A DNA stretch of 64,000 nt from Zoogloeaceae bacterium (GCA_031287525.1 JAITSU010000002.1:22735-86734); one strand, 5' to 3'; shown: positions 1 through 8,263, counted from the first letter of the stretch. Numbers and translations are program-made. The notes: generated by a model from the sequence alone, not told the origin.

Positions 1-1
1 C

Positions 2-3000
2 CGCGACGAAGCGCGTGGGCATCTTGATACCCTGCAAAACTTCCTCTCCATGCTCGCCGAATCGCCCGACATGGAAACGCCTTACGAGGTGGGTCGCGCC
101 GCGCATACGATGGCGGGCATCGCCGGTACGGTGGGCATCATCAGCGTCAACAGGCTCGCGCATGAACTCGAATCGACCCTGTTGCGCCGCGATGAATCCG
201 AACATCCCGATTCTCTGGAAGGGCAGGAAATCATCCGTCAAACCGTGGGGATGCTGGAAGACATGCAGGAAGCCCTGTCGGTAGGGCGTATGCCCGAAGC
301 CCAGCCCGCGCTCATCGACGCGCTCTCGCAACTGTACCCGTCCGCGCAGCATGATGAAGAAGTTGCGGAAGAAGCGCCCGCCGCTGTCGAAGTCGCCGCT
401 CCGGTCAAGCCCGCTGCCGAAAAAGCAGAAACTGCCGCAACGCCTGCGCCCGAACCTGTCACCGAATCTGTTACTGTTGCCGCCAAATCTGCCGCCGAAC
501 CCGACGCCGCGCCCGAAACGCCAGAGCCAGAGGCGATCTCGCCCGCGCAGGAAATAGACGATCCCGACGCGGAGTTGCTGGAGGTCTTTCTGGAAGAAGC
601 CCAGGATTTGATATCCGGTTTCTACAATGAAGTCGCCGCCTGGCGCAATGATCGGGATGGCGACGAAGCGCCGAATGCGCTTGCCCGCATCCTGCACACC
701 TTCAAGGGCAGTTCGCGCATGGCGGGCGCGCTGAATCTGGGCAATGCGACGCACAAGCTTGAAGATCAGGTGCGCGCGCTGAAAAAACGCGGTCAGGTCA
801 GTGACGACGAACTGGACAACATCGAAGCCGCGCTGGATGTGCTGGCGCAAAGCGTCGAGCGTTACAGCGTCGGGGATTACCAGATTCCCGTATTGCCGGA
901 ATTCGCGCCCGCGTCTGCCGAAACGGTTACATCGGTCGAACCTGCTGCCGAGCCTGTCGCCCAACCTGTTGTCGAACCCATTGTCGAACCCGTTGCAGAC
1001 GCGCAAACCGATGACCGGCTGGCGAGCGCCATCAGCGATTTTTCCGCTGAACTGCCTGCCGACAAGCCGCAGGTCGTCTTGCCATCCGTGCCGCTTCCCC
1101 CCGTCGAAATGGTGGATGAATTAACCGTTCCCGACGGCGATGTCAAAGAGGCGCTGCCGCTGTTGCAGGACGAACTCGACGAACAGTTGTTCCCCATCTT
1201 TCTGGAAGAAGCCGAGGAACTGATTGAGGGGATCTCGACCCAGATTGCCGCCTGGCGCGAAGACCGCACGAATCTTGATGCGCCGCACGCCCTGGCGCGT
1301 CTGCTGCACACCTTCAAGGGCAGTTCGCGCATGGCAGGCGCGATGAATCTGGGCGAATTGACGCACGCCATCGAAAGCCGCGTGGGTGAACTCGCCAAGA
1401 GCGATGAAATCCGCGAGGAAGACCTCGATGAAGTCGCTTCCGCCTGCGACACTGTGGCGCAGACCGTCGAGCATTACCGCAAGGGCGACCTGACCGCGCC
1501 ATTGCCAGCCGCTGGCGCGTCCAAAGTAAAAACACCAGAGGTTTCGACACCCGCCGCTACGCCGGTTGCGCCTGCCGCCGATTCTACCGCTGCCGCCAAA
1601 TCCGCCGCCCCCGCCCCACATGCGCGGGAAAGCGCCCAGTTGCGTGTGCGCGCCGATCTGGTGGATACACTGGTCAATGAAGCGGGCGAGCTTTCCATTG
1701 CGCGCGCCCGGATTGAAGGGGAAATGCGCGAAATCAAGACTTCGCTCCTTTACCTGACTGAAAACGTCATTCGTCTGCGTCGCCAGTTGCGGGAAATCGA
1801 AATTCAGGCAGAAACCCAGATTCAGGCGGATACCGGCAAGGAAGCCAAAGCCGATTTCGACCCGCTGGAACTTGACCGCTTCACCCGCTTCCAGGAATTG
1901 ACCCGGATGATGGCGGAATCGGTGAACGACGTTGCCACAGTGCAACAAAACCTGCTGAAAAATCTGGATGACGCCAACGCCGCCATCATCGCCCAGGCGC
2001 GGCTGAATCGCGGGTTGCAACAATCGCTCATGAGCGTGCGGATGGTGCCGTTTGCCAGCCAGAGCGAACGGCTCTACCGGCTGGTGCGTCAGGCTGCCAA
2101 GGAACTCGGCAAACGCGCCACGCTGGACATTCACGGCGGGCAGGTGGAACTCGACCGTTCCGTGTTGGAAAAAATCCTTTCTCCGCTCGAACACATGCTG
2201 CGTAACTCCGTCGCGCATGGTCTGGAAGCGCGTGAGGGGCGTCTCGCCGCAGGCAAGCCGGAAATCGGTGAAATCAATCTGACGCTGGCGCAGGAAGGCA
2301 ATGAAATCATCCTCTCCCTGTCCGACGATGGCAGCGGGCTGGACATCAACCGCATCCGCGCCAAGGCGGAAAGCGCCGGACTGATTACGCCGGAACAGGT
2401 GTTGTCGGATCAACAGCTGATCGACTTCATTTTCTCGTCCGGTTTCACCACCGCCGCCAGCGTTTCCCAGATTGCCGGTCGTGGCGTCGGGATGGACGTG
2501 GTGAAAACTGAAGTCACCGCTCTGGGCGGTCGTATCGAAATCCAGACCAAACAGGGTCAGGGTACAACCTTCCGCCTCTACCTGCCGCTCACCCTCGCCG
2601 TGAGTCAGGTGGTGTTGATTCAAGCCGGCGGCAAACTGCTCGCCGTACCCTCCGCGATGGTCGAACAGGTCATGGAGGTGCAGGAACGCATCATCAATGA
2701 CATGCGCGACAAGGGCGAAGCCATCTGGCAGGGCAAACACTACCCGTTCCATTACCTGCCCCGTCTGTTGGGCGACGCGCAAAGCCTGACCGAACAGCGC
2801 CGCCTGTACTGGGTGATGCTGTTGCGTTCCGGTACGCAGCGGGTGGCAGTGCTGATTGACGAAATGTTCGGCAATCAGGAAATCGTGGTCAAGAACGTCG
2901 GCCCGCAAATGGCGCGCGTGGTCGGCATATCGGGCGCGACGGTGCTGGGCGACGGCAGGGTGGTGCTGATTCTGAATCCCGTCGCGCTGGCGAATCGTCT

Positions 3001-3484
3001 GGCGCTCTCCGCCACCGTCGCCGCCGCGCAGGAAGGTTCCGCGACCGCCACAGCGACGATTCCAGCGGGAACGCTCTCTCCGGTCGTGCTTGACGATGCG
3101 CCCGTTGTGCGTCACCAGCCGATTGTTCTGGTGGTCGACGATTCGCTGACCGTTCGCAAAATTACCAGCAAGCTGCTGGTGCGCGAAGGTTATCAGGTCG
3201 AGCTTGCCAAGGATGGCGTGGATGCGCTGGAACAGTTGATTGAGCTGATGCCCGACGTGATTCTGTCGGATATCGAAATGCCGCGCATGGACGGCTTCGA
3301 TTTGGTACGCAACATTCGCTCCGATCACCGCCTGGACAAAGTTCCGGTCATCATGATTACTTCGCGGACAGCGGACAAACACCGCAATCTGGCGATGGAA
3401 ATCGGCGCCAATCACTATCTGGGCAAACCGTACAACGAAGCCGAATTGCTGAAACTGCTGGCGGGCTACACGACGCGCGACTGA
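2..3484 (+). CDS. pilL: PilL/ChpA-type chemotaxis hybrid histidine kinase, 5' partial
   Basis: The frame is open from base 2, so the gene begins upstream and only about 1160 C-terminal residues are present. Domain order: an Hpt-like helix bundle at the left edge (HTMAG), an acidic/proline-rich linker, a second Hpt (HTFKGSSRMAG, His near base 695), a third nearly identical Hpt (near base 1307), a dimerisation region, a CheA-type ATPase (N box HMLRNSVAHGLE, DDGSGLD, GRGVGMDVV), a CheW domain and a C-terminal receiver (VVDDSLTVRK, phospho-Asp in LSDIEMP near base 3270). Known family members control twitching motility and type IV pilus extension. The pilB-pilC-pilD genes at 40.7-44.5 kb fit this role. 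Hpt2 and Hpt3 share more than ten consecutive residues around the His, which suggests internal duplication. Confidence 0.9.
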   Translation, partial: RDEARGHLDTLQNFLSMLAESPDMETPYEVGRAAHTMAGIAGTVGIISVNRLAHELESTLLRRDESEHPDSLEGQEIIRQTVGMLEDMQEALSVGRMPEAQPALIDALSQLYPSAQHDEEVAEEAPAAVEVAAPVKPAAEKAETAATPAPEPVTESVTVAAKSAAEPDAAPETPEPEAISPAQEIDDPDAELLEVFLEEAQDLISGFYNEVAAWRNDRDGDEAPNALARILHTFKGSSRMAGALNLGNATHKLEDQVRALKKRGQVSDDELDNIEAALDVLAQSVERYSVGDYQIPVLPEFAPASAETVTSVEPAAEPVAQPVVEPIVEPVADAQTDDRLASAISDFSAELPADKPQVVLPSVPLPPVEMVDELTVPDGDVKEALPLLQDELDEQLFPIFLEEAEELIEGISTQIAAWREDRTNLDAPHALARLLHTFKGSSRMAGAMNLGELTHAIESRVGELAKSDEIREEDLDEVASACDTVAQTVEHYRKGDLTAPLPAAGASKVKTPEVSTPAATPVAPAADSTAAAKSAAPAPHARESAQLRVRADLVDTLVNEAGELSIARARIEGEMREIKTSLLYLTENVIRLRRQLREIEIQAETQIQADTGKEAKADFDPLELDRFTRFQELTRMMAESVNDVATVQQNLLKNLDDANAAIIAQARLNRGLQQSLMSVRMVPFASQSERLYRLVRQAAKELGKRATLDIHGGQVELDRSVLEKILSPLEHMLRNSVAHGLEAREGRLAAGKPEIGEINLTLAQEGNEIILSLSDDGSGLDINRIRAKAESAGLITPEQVLSDQQLIDFIFSSGFTTAASVSQIAGRGVGMDVVKTEVTALGGRIEIQTKQGQGTTFRLYLPLTLAVSQVVLIQAGGKLLAVPSAMVEQVMEVQERIINDMRDKGEAIWQGKHYPFHYLPRLLGDAQSLTEQRRLYWVMLLRSGTQRVAVLIDEMFGNQEIVVKNVGPQMARVVGISGATVLGDGRVVLILNPVALANRLALSATVAAAQEGSATATATIPAGTLSPVVLDDAPVVRHQPIVLVVDDSLTVRKITSKLLVREGYQVELAKDGVDALEQLIELMPDVILSDIEMPRMDGFDLVRNIRSDHRLDKVPVIMITSRTADKHRNLAMEIGANHYLGKPYNEAELLKLLAGYTTRD

Positions 3485-3487
3485 AAA

Positions 3488-3575
3488 GTAGGGGGAGCTT
3501 CCAGCTCCCCCAAAGTTGTGAGTAAGGGGAGCAGGATGCTCCCCCCACTTGAACGCCTCGCTTTGCGAGGCGTTC
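3488..3575. repeat. Three consecutive short hairpins between pilL and the amidohydrolase
   Basis: Three inverted repeats lie end to end. The first pairs GGGGGAGCT with AGCTCCCCC (about 3491-3511). The second pairs GGGAGCA with TGCTCCC (3525-3547). The third pairs AACGCCTCGC with GCGAGGCGTT (about 3551-3574). The middle one recurs at 20476-20500 as a GGGAGCAGGATGCTCCC core. They could stop transcription from pilL, but there is no T tract, so they may simply be dispersed palindromes. Confidence 0.6.
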
Positions 3576-3586
3576 GCATTCAAATC

Positions 3587-4750
3587 ATGATGAACCCTCT
3601 AACCCTGCCCTTCCTCGCTGAATTGACCGCTCTGCGCCGCGATCTCCACGCGCACCCGGAACTCGCTTTCAATGAAGCGCGTACCTCCGACATTGTGGCG
3701 CGGGAGTTGCGGGCTTACGGGCTGGAAGTGCGGCGCGGGCTGGCAAAAACCGGCGTGGTTGGCGTGTTGCGGGCGGGTACAGGCAAACGCATGATTGGTC
3801 TGCGCGCCGACATGGACGCGCTGCCCCTGGATGAGCAGAACGATTTTGCCCATCGCTCCACCCACGCGGGCTGTATGCACGCCTGCGGACATGACGGGCA
3901 CACCGCCATGCTCCTGGGCGCGGCGCGTTATCTGGCGTCGCGTCCAGATTTCGATGGCAGCGTGGCGTTCATCTTCCAGCCCGCCGAAGAAGCCGAAGGC
4001 GGCGCGGCGGTGATGATTGAGGAAGGTCTGTTCGAGCGGTTTCCGGTCGAATCCGTCTATGGCTTGCACAACTGGCCGGGTCTGCCCGTGGGGACGATGG
4101 CCGTACACGCCGGGGCGGTGATGGCGAGCACCTGCCGCCTCGAAATCACCGTCAGCGCGCAGGGCAGTCATGCCGCCATGCCGCAACAGGGCGTCGACGC
4201 CATCGTCACCGCCAGCCATCTGGTCACGGCGCTGCAAACCGTGGCGGCGCGTAATCTTTCGCCGCTGGATGCCGCCGTAGTCAGCGTCACCCAGTTTCAC
4301 GCCGGTTCGGCGTGGAATATCCTGCCTGACGAAGTGGTGCTGCGCGGCACCATCCGCACCTTCAAACCGGAAATTCAGACGGCAGTCGAAACAGCCGTCA
4401 GTCGCCTGTGTCAAGGCATGGCAGCCAGTTTCGGGGCGCAGATTGAAGTCAGCTTCAACCGCCTCTACCCGCCGACCGTCAACACGGCAGCGGAAGCCGC
4501 AACGTGCAGCCGTGTCGCGGAAAAGGTGCTGGGACACGAAAAAGTGCTGACCGACGCCGCCCCCGCGATGACGGCGGAAGATTTCTCCTTCATGCTGCAA
4601 CAAAAACCCGGCTGCTATGTCTGGCTCGGCAATGGTTCCGGCGAGGGCGGTTGTACCCTGCACAATCCGAATTACGATTTCAATGATGCCGCGTTGGGCG
4701 TGGGGATTGCCTATTGGGTGGCGTTGGCGCGCGAGATTTTGCGCCCATAA
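3587..4750 (+). CDS. M20-family amidohydrolase (hippurate / N-acyl amino acid hydrolase type)
   Basis: A zinc or manganese metallopeptidase-fold amidohydrolase of 387-388 residues, the usual size for this family. Metal-binding motifs are visible: HAHPELAFNE near the N-terminus, ADMDALP, the HACGHDGHTAMLLGAA block and PAEEAEGGA. Known members cleave N-acyl amino acids, hippurate or indole-3-acetyl conjugates; the substrate here cannot be read from sequence. The frame is open further upstream to 3518, but those codons run through the hairpins, and family alignment starts near the tandem ATGs at 3587/3590. It converges on the Spy-like gene across a shared terminator. Confident family, unknown substrate. 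Confidence 0.88.
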   Translation: MMNPLTLPFLAELTALRRDLHAHPELAFNEARTSDIVARELRAYGLEVRRGLAKTGVVGVLRAGTGKRMIGLRADMDALPLDEQNDFAHRSTHAGCMHACGHDGHTAMLLGAARYLASRPDFDGSVAFIFQPAEEAEGGAAVMIEEGLFERFPVESVYGLHNWPGLPVGTMAVHAGAVMASTCRLEITVSAQGSHAAMPQQGVDAIVTASHLVTALQTVAARNLSPLDAAVVSVTQFHAGSAWNILPDEVVLRGTIRTFKPEIQTAVETAVSRLCQGMAASFGAQIEVSFNRLYPPTVNTAAEAATCSRVAEKVLGHEKVLTDAAPAMTAEDFSFMLQQKPGCYVWLGNGSGEGGCTLHNPNYDFNDAALGVGIAYWVALAREILRP

Positions 4751-4777
4751 AAAAACGCCCCAGGCAGGGGCGTTTGT
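4751..4777. terminator. Bidirectional terminator between convergent genes
   Basis: A perfect stem AAACGCCCC/GGGGCGTTT with a four-base loop, preceded by an A run and followed by TTT-rich sequence. It separates the amidohydrolase (+) from the Spy-like gene (-). Confidence 0.8.
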
Positions 4778-4799
4778 TGAATCAATCCGATCAACGTTT

Positions 4800-5270
4800 T
4801 TACCAGGGACGGTGGTGGTTATTGCGGCGGTCATTACGGTGGCGATGCCGTTCGTCAAAGGTTTTTTGCTGTTCGGGTGAAAGTTGCGCGTAAAAGATTT
4901 TCAGGTCAGCGAGACGCTGGCTTAAAAATTCCTGATGTTTTTTGGAAAGTTCCAGCATTTTTTCCATGCGTTCCGGCGCGGTCAGTTTGTCAAATTCCTT
5001 CGGGTCGGGGCGACGCTGTTCCCAGCCTTCGGGCGCAGCATTGGCGATAAATGCCTGCCATGCCGGTTCTTGCGCTGCGGTCAGTTTCAACGCCTTGTGC
5101 AGACGCTCATGTCGCGCGGCAATGTCTTCTTTCGTGTTCTTGTGCCATGTTTTTCCGTCGCGCGCGCTGTCGTTGTAACGATCCTTGCCTTCCGCGCTGG
5201 CGGTGGTGACGCCCAGAGCAATGCTGGAAGTCGCCAGGAAGGCGATGATGATTTTATGCATGTTGTTCAT
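4800..5270 (-). CDS. Periplasmic LTXXQ-motif (Spy/CpxP-like) protein
   Basis: A 156-residue protein with a signal peptide (MNNMHKIIIAFLATSSIALG...TASA) followed by a charged helical mature region. Two LTXXQ-type motifs are present: LTAAQEPAW near residue 62 and LSPEQQ near residue 132. The C-terminus is rich in His, Arg and Asn. Spy and CpxP are envelope-stress periplasmic proteins that act as a chaperone and as a Cpx regulator respectively; the His-rich tail could bind metal (inference). It stands alone, and no Cpx system is seen nearby. Confidence 0.8.
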   Translation of the reverse strand: MNNMHKIIIAFLATSSIALGVTTASAEGKDRYNDSARDGKTWHKNTKEDIAARHERLHKALKLTAAQEPAWQAFIANAAPEGWEQRRPDPKEFDKLTAPERMEKMLELSKKHQEFLSQRLADLKIFYAQLSPEQQKTFDERHRHRNDRRNNHHRPW

Positions 5271-5390
5271 TGCGAAACTCCTGATGGTTGATAAATGCTA
5301 CAGGCGTGATTAAAGCCGAAAGTTGTAAGCCGCATGTTGCTTGCAGACGGTATTTTGTTTCAGTTTGTACATTGTCAGGGCTGAAAACGC

Positions 5391-5420
5391 AAAAAAGCCA
5401 GCTTTGGCGAAGCTGGCTTG
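5391..5420 (-). terminator. Terminator of the split tRNA-Gly gene
   Basis: Read on the minus strand, AAGCCAGCTT pairs with AAGCTGGCTT and is followed by TTTTTT. It lies about 10 bases past the CCA end of the tRNA-Gly 3' exon, so it is that transcript's natural intrinsic terminator. Confidence 0.85.
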
Positions 5421-5430
5421 CGCGAAAATC

Positions 5431-5465
5431 TGGAGCGGGCGATGGGAATCGAACCCACGGCTCTA
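5431..5465 (-). tRNA. tRNA-Gly(CCC), 3' exon (gene interrupted by group II intron)
   Basis: The minus strand reads TAGAGCCGTGGG, then the T loop (TTCGATT), then CCCATCGCCCGC, the discriminator base T and an encoded CCA. It holds the last three bases of the anticodon stem, the variable loop, the T arm and the 3' acceptor strand. Joined to 8179-8217 it gives a 74-nt tRNA-Gly with perfect acceptor, D, anticodon (CTAGC/GCTAG) and T stems. Splicing is therefore needed to make this tRNA. Confidence 0.93.
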
Positions 5466-5506
5466 GGCGGGTAAGGGGATGACCTCGCGGTCACCCCCTC
5501 CCCTAA

Positions 5507-5540
5507 GAACCGTACATGCAAGTTTCCCTGCATACGGCTC
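5507..5540 (-). ncRNA. Group II intron domain V
   Basis: The 34-nt minus-strand element starts GAGCCGTATG and ends GTACGGTTC, with a GAAA-type tetraloop context. This is the catalytic domain V hairpin of bacterial group II introns. Downstream, GGGGAGGGGGTGACC pairs with GGTCATCCCC as domain VI. Confidence 0.92.
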
Positions 5541-5559
5541 AAGCAACTCATAAGCACCT

Positions 5560-7227
5560 CTACTTGTACATCGAGATGCCGGCAGCGTCGAATGTCTCCA
5601 GGACGTGATGTTGCATATGACAATTCGGATGCAGCAGAACCAGATTGGTCAGCTTGTCCGAGCCTCGTTGTGATCGCTTGACGATGTGATGAAGATTCCA
5701 TCCCGTATCTCGCGTGATTTTCTGGTTGTAGACAGGACATATCCCTTCTTGCAACCACCACAAATACCGAAGCTTGTATCGCCCTTCGAGCGTCTTGTCC
5801 ATGCGCCGTGCAAGCCGCTTGGAGAAATACTCGTCGAACTTCGGATCGTATGGATTCGCGTCCGCCACTATCTTGGTATGGGGGCGTTTTAAGTACCCCG
5901 CCAAGACAGGTAGCAACTTGTCCTGATCCGCAAATTGCCAGTCACGTCCCTTGATGCTTTTGAAGTAGCGTCGTTTGATCCATCGTTTCCCCTTGTTCGG
6001 GTGGCGACGGGACGCCCAACGCCACAAAGCTTGCCAGATTTGGTGGTCGCATCTCGCAAATGTATGGGATGCCATTTGACTTCGGTGATAATTAGCCCAT
6101 CCTCTGATGACAGGGGTTAGCTTTTCGATCACGTCAATCTGTCTGGCAGCCTTTCTCTCGCGCAGTAGTTCGCGGATTTTCCCCAAGAATGCTTTGACAT
6201 TTTTCTTCGATGGCTGAGTAACCAGCATTCGATGGTCATGCCTGACATTCCACCCCAAAAAGTCGAATCCTTCCGTCACATGCGTGATTTTGGTTTTCTT
6301 CTCCGCGAGGGTGAGTCCCCGTGTGGCAAGGAATTTCTCCACCAAGGGTTTGACCTTATCTGCCAGAAACTCCTGCGAGCTTCCGGTAATGATAAAGTCA
6401 TCCGCGTACCGTACCAGATTGACTTTTGCCGCACGCGCTTCCCGCACCGTTCGGAACAACGTGGTTAGTTCGTGTTGCAGTCCATCCAGTGTCAGGTTCG
6501 CCAAAACAGGGGAAATGATACCTCCCTGCGGCGTACCTGCTTGCGTTGGGAAAAGCTTTCCCGTTTCGATAAAGCCTGCTTTCAACCACTTCCGAAGGAT
6601 GCCTTTGTCCATGCAGACATTGGCAACCAGCCAGTCATGACTGATGTTGTCGAAACAACCTTTGATGTCTCCTTCCAGCACCCATTTTGGCGATGCTTTC
6701 CGACCTAGCACGTTTCGCACTTGTTCGATCGCATCTGCCGTCGAGCGCTCACGTCTGAAACCGTAGGAATGAGGATCTGCTGTTGTTTCGGAGACAGGCT
6801 CCAGCGCCAGTAAATGCAGCGCTTGCATCGCTCGATCACGCATGGTGGGTATGCCCAGAGGACGTTTGTCACCATTTGCTTTCGGGATATAGATGCGACG
6901 TAATGGTAACGGTCTGTATTTCTTGTTGCCAAGATCAACTACCGCCTTCCATTTGTCATCCGGCGTACCCCAGGTTTGTCCATCTACACCAGGAGTTTTC
7001 CGACCTTGATTCTCCGTGACCTTCCGTACTGCCAGCGTTTTCGCGCTGCTGGATTTGATCAGGAGTTTTTGCAGGGCGCGAACCTTACGCCATTCCCCTG
7101 CTTTTGCTGCCTTCGCTATACGTGTCTGTAGCCTCGCAATAACTTGATAAGCCTTGACCCAATAAATCTCGTGCCAAGACTGCCAAGTCGTAGAGGCGAC
7201 ATCGCAATCGGACTGCATTGCGTCCAT
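5560..7227 (-). CDS. ltrA: Group II intron-encoded reverse transcriptase/maturase with HNH endonuclease
   Basis: A 555-residue intron-encoded protein. It has reverse transcriptase blocks with the YADDFI active site near residue 272, a maturase (X) domain around residues 360-440, and a C-terminal HNH domain: a CPVYNQ zinc-type motif, the LHHIVKRSQRGS core and an LHPNCH motif. Known relatives bind their intron RNA, promote splicing and drive retrohoming, with the HNH domain nicking the target. The frame is intact, so the element may be active. The start is supported by a GGAGG box 6-7 nt upstream. The start codon lies only 18 nt after the CCA end of the internal tRNA-Gly. Confidence 0.95.
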   Translation of the reverse strand: MDAMQSDCDVASTTWQSWHEIYWVKAYQVIARLQTRIAKAAKAGEWRKVRALQKLLIKSSSAKTLAVRKVTENQGRKTPGVDGQTWGTPDDKWKAVVDLGNKKYRPLPLRRIYIPKANGDKRPLGIPTMRDRAMQALHLLALEPVSETTADPHSYGFRRERSTADAIEQVRNVLGRKASPKWVLEGDIKGCFDNISHDWLVANVCMDKGILRKWLKAGFIETGKLFPTQAGTPQGGIISPVLANLTLDGLQHELTTLFRTVREARAAKVNLVRYADDFIITGSSQEFLADKVKPLVEKFLATRGLTLAEKKTKITHVTEGFDFLGWNVRHDHRMLVTQPSKKNVKAFLGKIRELLRERKAARQIDVIEKLTPVIRGWANYHRSQMASHTFARCDHQIWQALWRWASRRHPNKGKRWIKRRYFKSIKGRDWQFADQDKLLPVLAGYLKRPHTKIVADANPYDPKFDEYFSKRLARRMDKTLEGRYKLRYLWWLQEGICPVYNQKITRDTGWNLHHIVKRSQRGSDKLTNLVLLHPNCHMQHHVLETFDAAGISMYK

Positions 7228-7245
7228 ATCAACCTCCGGTTGTTA

Positions 7246-7320
7246 TGGAGCGGGTGAAGGGAGTCGAACCCTCGTCTCTTGCTTGGGAAGCAAGGGTAAT
7301 AGCCGTTATACGACACCCGC
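7246..7320 (-). tRNA. Intact tRNA-Gly(CCC) carried inside the group II intron
   Basis: Acceptor GCGGGTG pairs with CACCCGC. The D arm is GTAT...TTAC, the anticodon stem CTTGC/GCAAG has loop TTCCCAA (anticodon CCC), the T arm is GAGGG/CCCTT with loop TTCGACT, and CCA is encoded. It is a different isodecoder from the interrupted host tRNA (T and variable arms and the acceptor differ), so it is not a recent copy of it. It sits between intron domains I-III and the maturase start codon. A TAGAAT box with a C-rich discriminator lies upstream (minus strand, 7362-7367), but no convincing -35 is seen. Confidence 0.93.
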
Positions 7321-8178
7321 TCTGAACCTTCGGAGGAAGACGCAATTATCCCCGGGCGGGGATTCTAACATCAACCCCCTCGGGTTTGCGATTAAACAGA
7401 CCCTTCTTACGAAGAGTCACCAGATGGAAGTCTGCACGCTTTCGCGTCGGGGCGATCGTTTCATCCCCTATCCTCTCCATTACAGAGCGGCATTCGCTTT
7501 TTCCATCCTCCTCTACCTGCACAGGGACAACGACCCTTGCGAGGCGTCTTGTTCTGAAACACGTCTGCAATAGCGCCCCAATCAGTCGCAAAACTGACCG
7601 GAGTGTTATGGATTGCTTTCTGTTGTTAAAGAACGCCCATACAGGCTTACCGCGTTCCGTACAAGTAACGGAGTTGGGAAGGTCTCGCCTTTTCACCGGT
7701 GATACAAATGTCAGCGTATCCACACCAAGCAGGTGGACAACCGATCACATGCCTTTTGGCAAAGCCCGGTACTGCAAGTTGCTTTTGGCTTATCAAGCTT
7801 AACGGTGTTTAACAGCGATTCACTTACGTTGACCATCCAACCCAGCCTAGCGCCTCATCCGGATGCAACTTCCGAAATCACGCCAAGCCCCTCGCGGAGT
7901 ATGGCGTACCCCTAAAGGTGGCTACATTGTCAGAGCGCTTAGTACCCCACCGTTGCCAGTGACGCACTGCTCCTAGGCTACGAGGTGCTGAAACCCCGGT
8001 TCAACCTATTTTCCTACTACTGGACAGCAATGAGAAAATGCCATCCGAAAATAGCAGAACAATTACTTGTACAGCTTTCGCCGTCAAGGTTACCCACTTG
8101 GAAAAGTGGATGAGAGCAGGTTTTCGCAGAATGAAGCGTCTGACAAGTAACCAGTAACCTTTGCGACTCGCGTCGCAC

Positions 8179-8217
8179 GCTTGGGAAGCTAGGGTATTAC
8201 CATTATACGACGCCCGC
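8179..8217 (-). tRNA. tRNA-Gly(CCC), 5' exon (gene interrupted by group II intron)
   Basis: The minus strand reads GCGGGCGTC, the D arm GTAT...ATAC, then the anticodon stem and loop CTAGCTTCCCAAGC, stopping two bases into the 3' strand of the anticodon stem. The intron GTGCGAC follows directly. The anticodon is CCC, decoding GGG. Confidence 0.93.
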
Positions 8218-8263
8218 ATTGATCATCGTTCGGTCACATTCAGGGTGCGCGGAACGAGGCGCG

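Larger units (their letters stand above)
5466..8178 (-). mobile_element. Group II intron (2713 bp) inserted in tRNA-Gly(CCC), carrying an internal tRNA-Gly
   Basis: The minus strand begins GTGCGAC, the group II 5' consensus (GUGYG), immediately after the exon sequence CCCAAGC. It ends after a canonical domain V (5507-5540) and a domain VI hairpin. Exon-binding candidates match the target: EBS1 GCTTGG (7725-7730) sits in a hairpin loop and pairs with exon CCAAGC, and EBS2 GCTAGG (7846-7851) pairs with exon CCTAGC. The maturase ORF starts 952 nt from the 5' end, roughly 300 nt later than is usual, because an extra segment containing a full tRNA-Gly lies just before it. The last intron bases read CC rather than the usual AY. 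Insertion is between tRNA positions 40 and 41, in the 3' strand of the anticodon stem. Confidence 0.92.

Noticed and set aside
1121..3583. An 820-codon open frame antisense to the PilL/ChpA gene
   Set aside because: High-GC codon bias keeps the opposite strand open. The sense frame has clear Hpt, CheA, CheW and receiver motifs; the antisense product has none.
7362..7390. Dedicated strong promoter for the intron-borne tRNA-Gly
   Set aside because: A TAGAAT box with a C-rich discriminator exists, but I could not find a matching -35 at 16-18 bases, so it was not listed as a feature.
7346..7723. 125-codon frame inside the intron RNA (minus strand)
   Set aside because: It overlaps structured intron domains I-III including the EBS1 hairpin, has no recognisable domain and no ribosome site.
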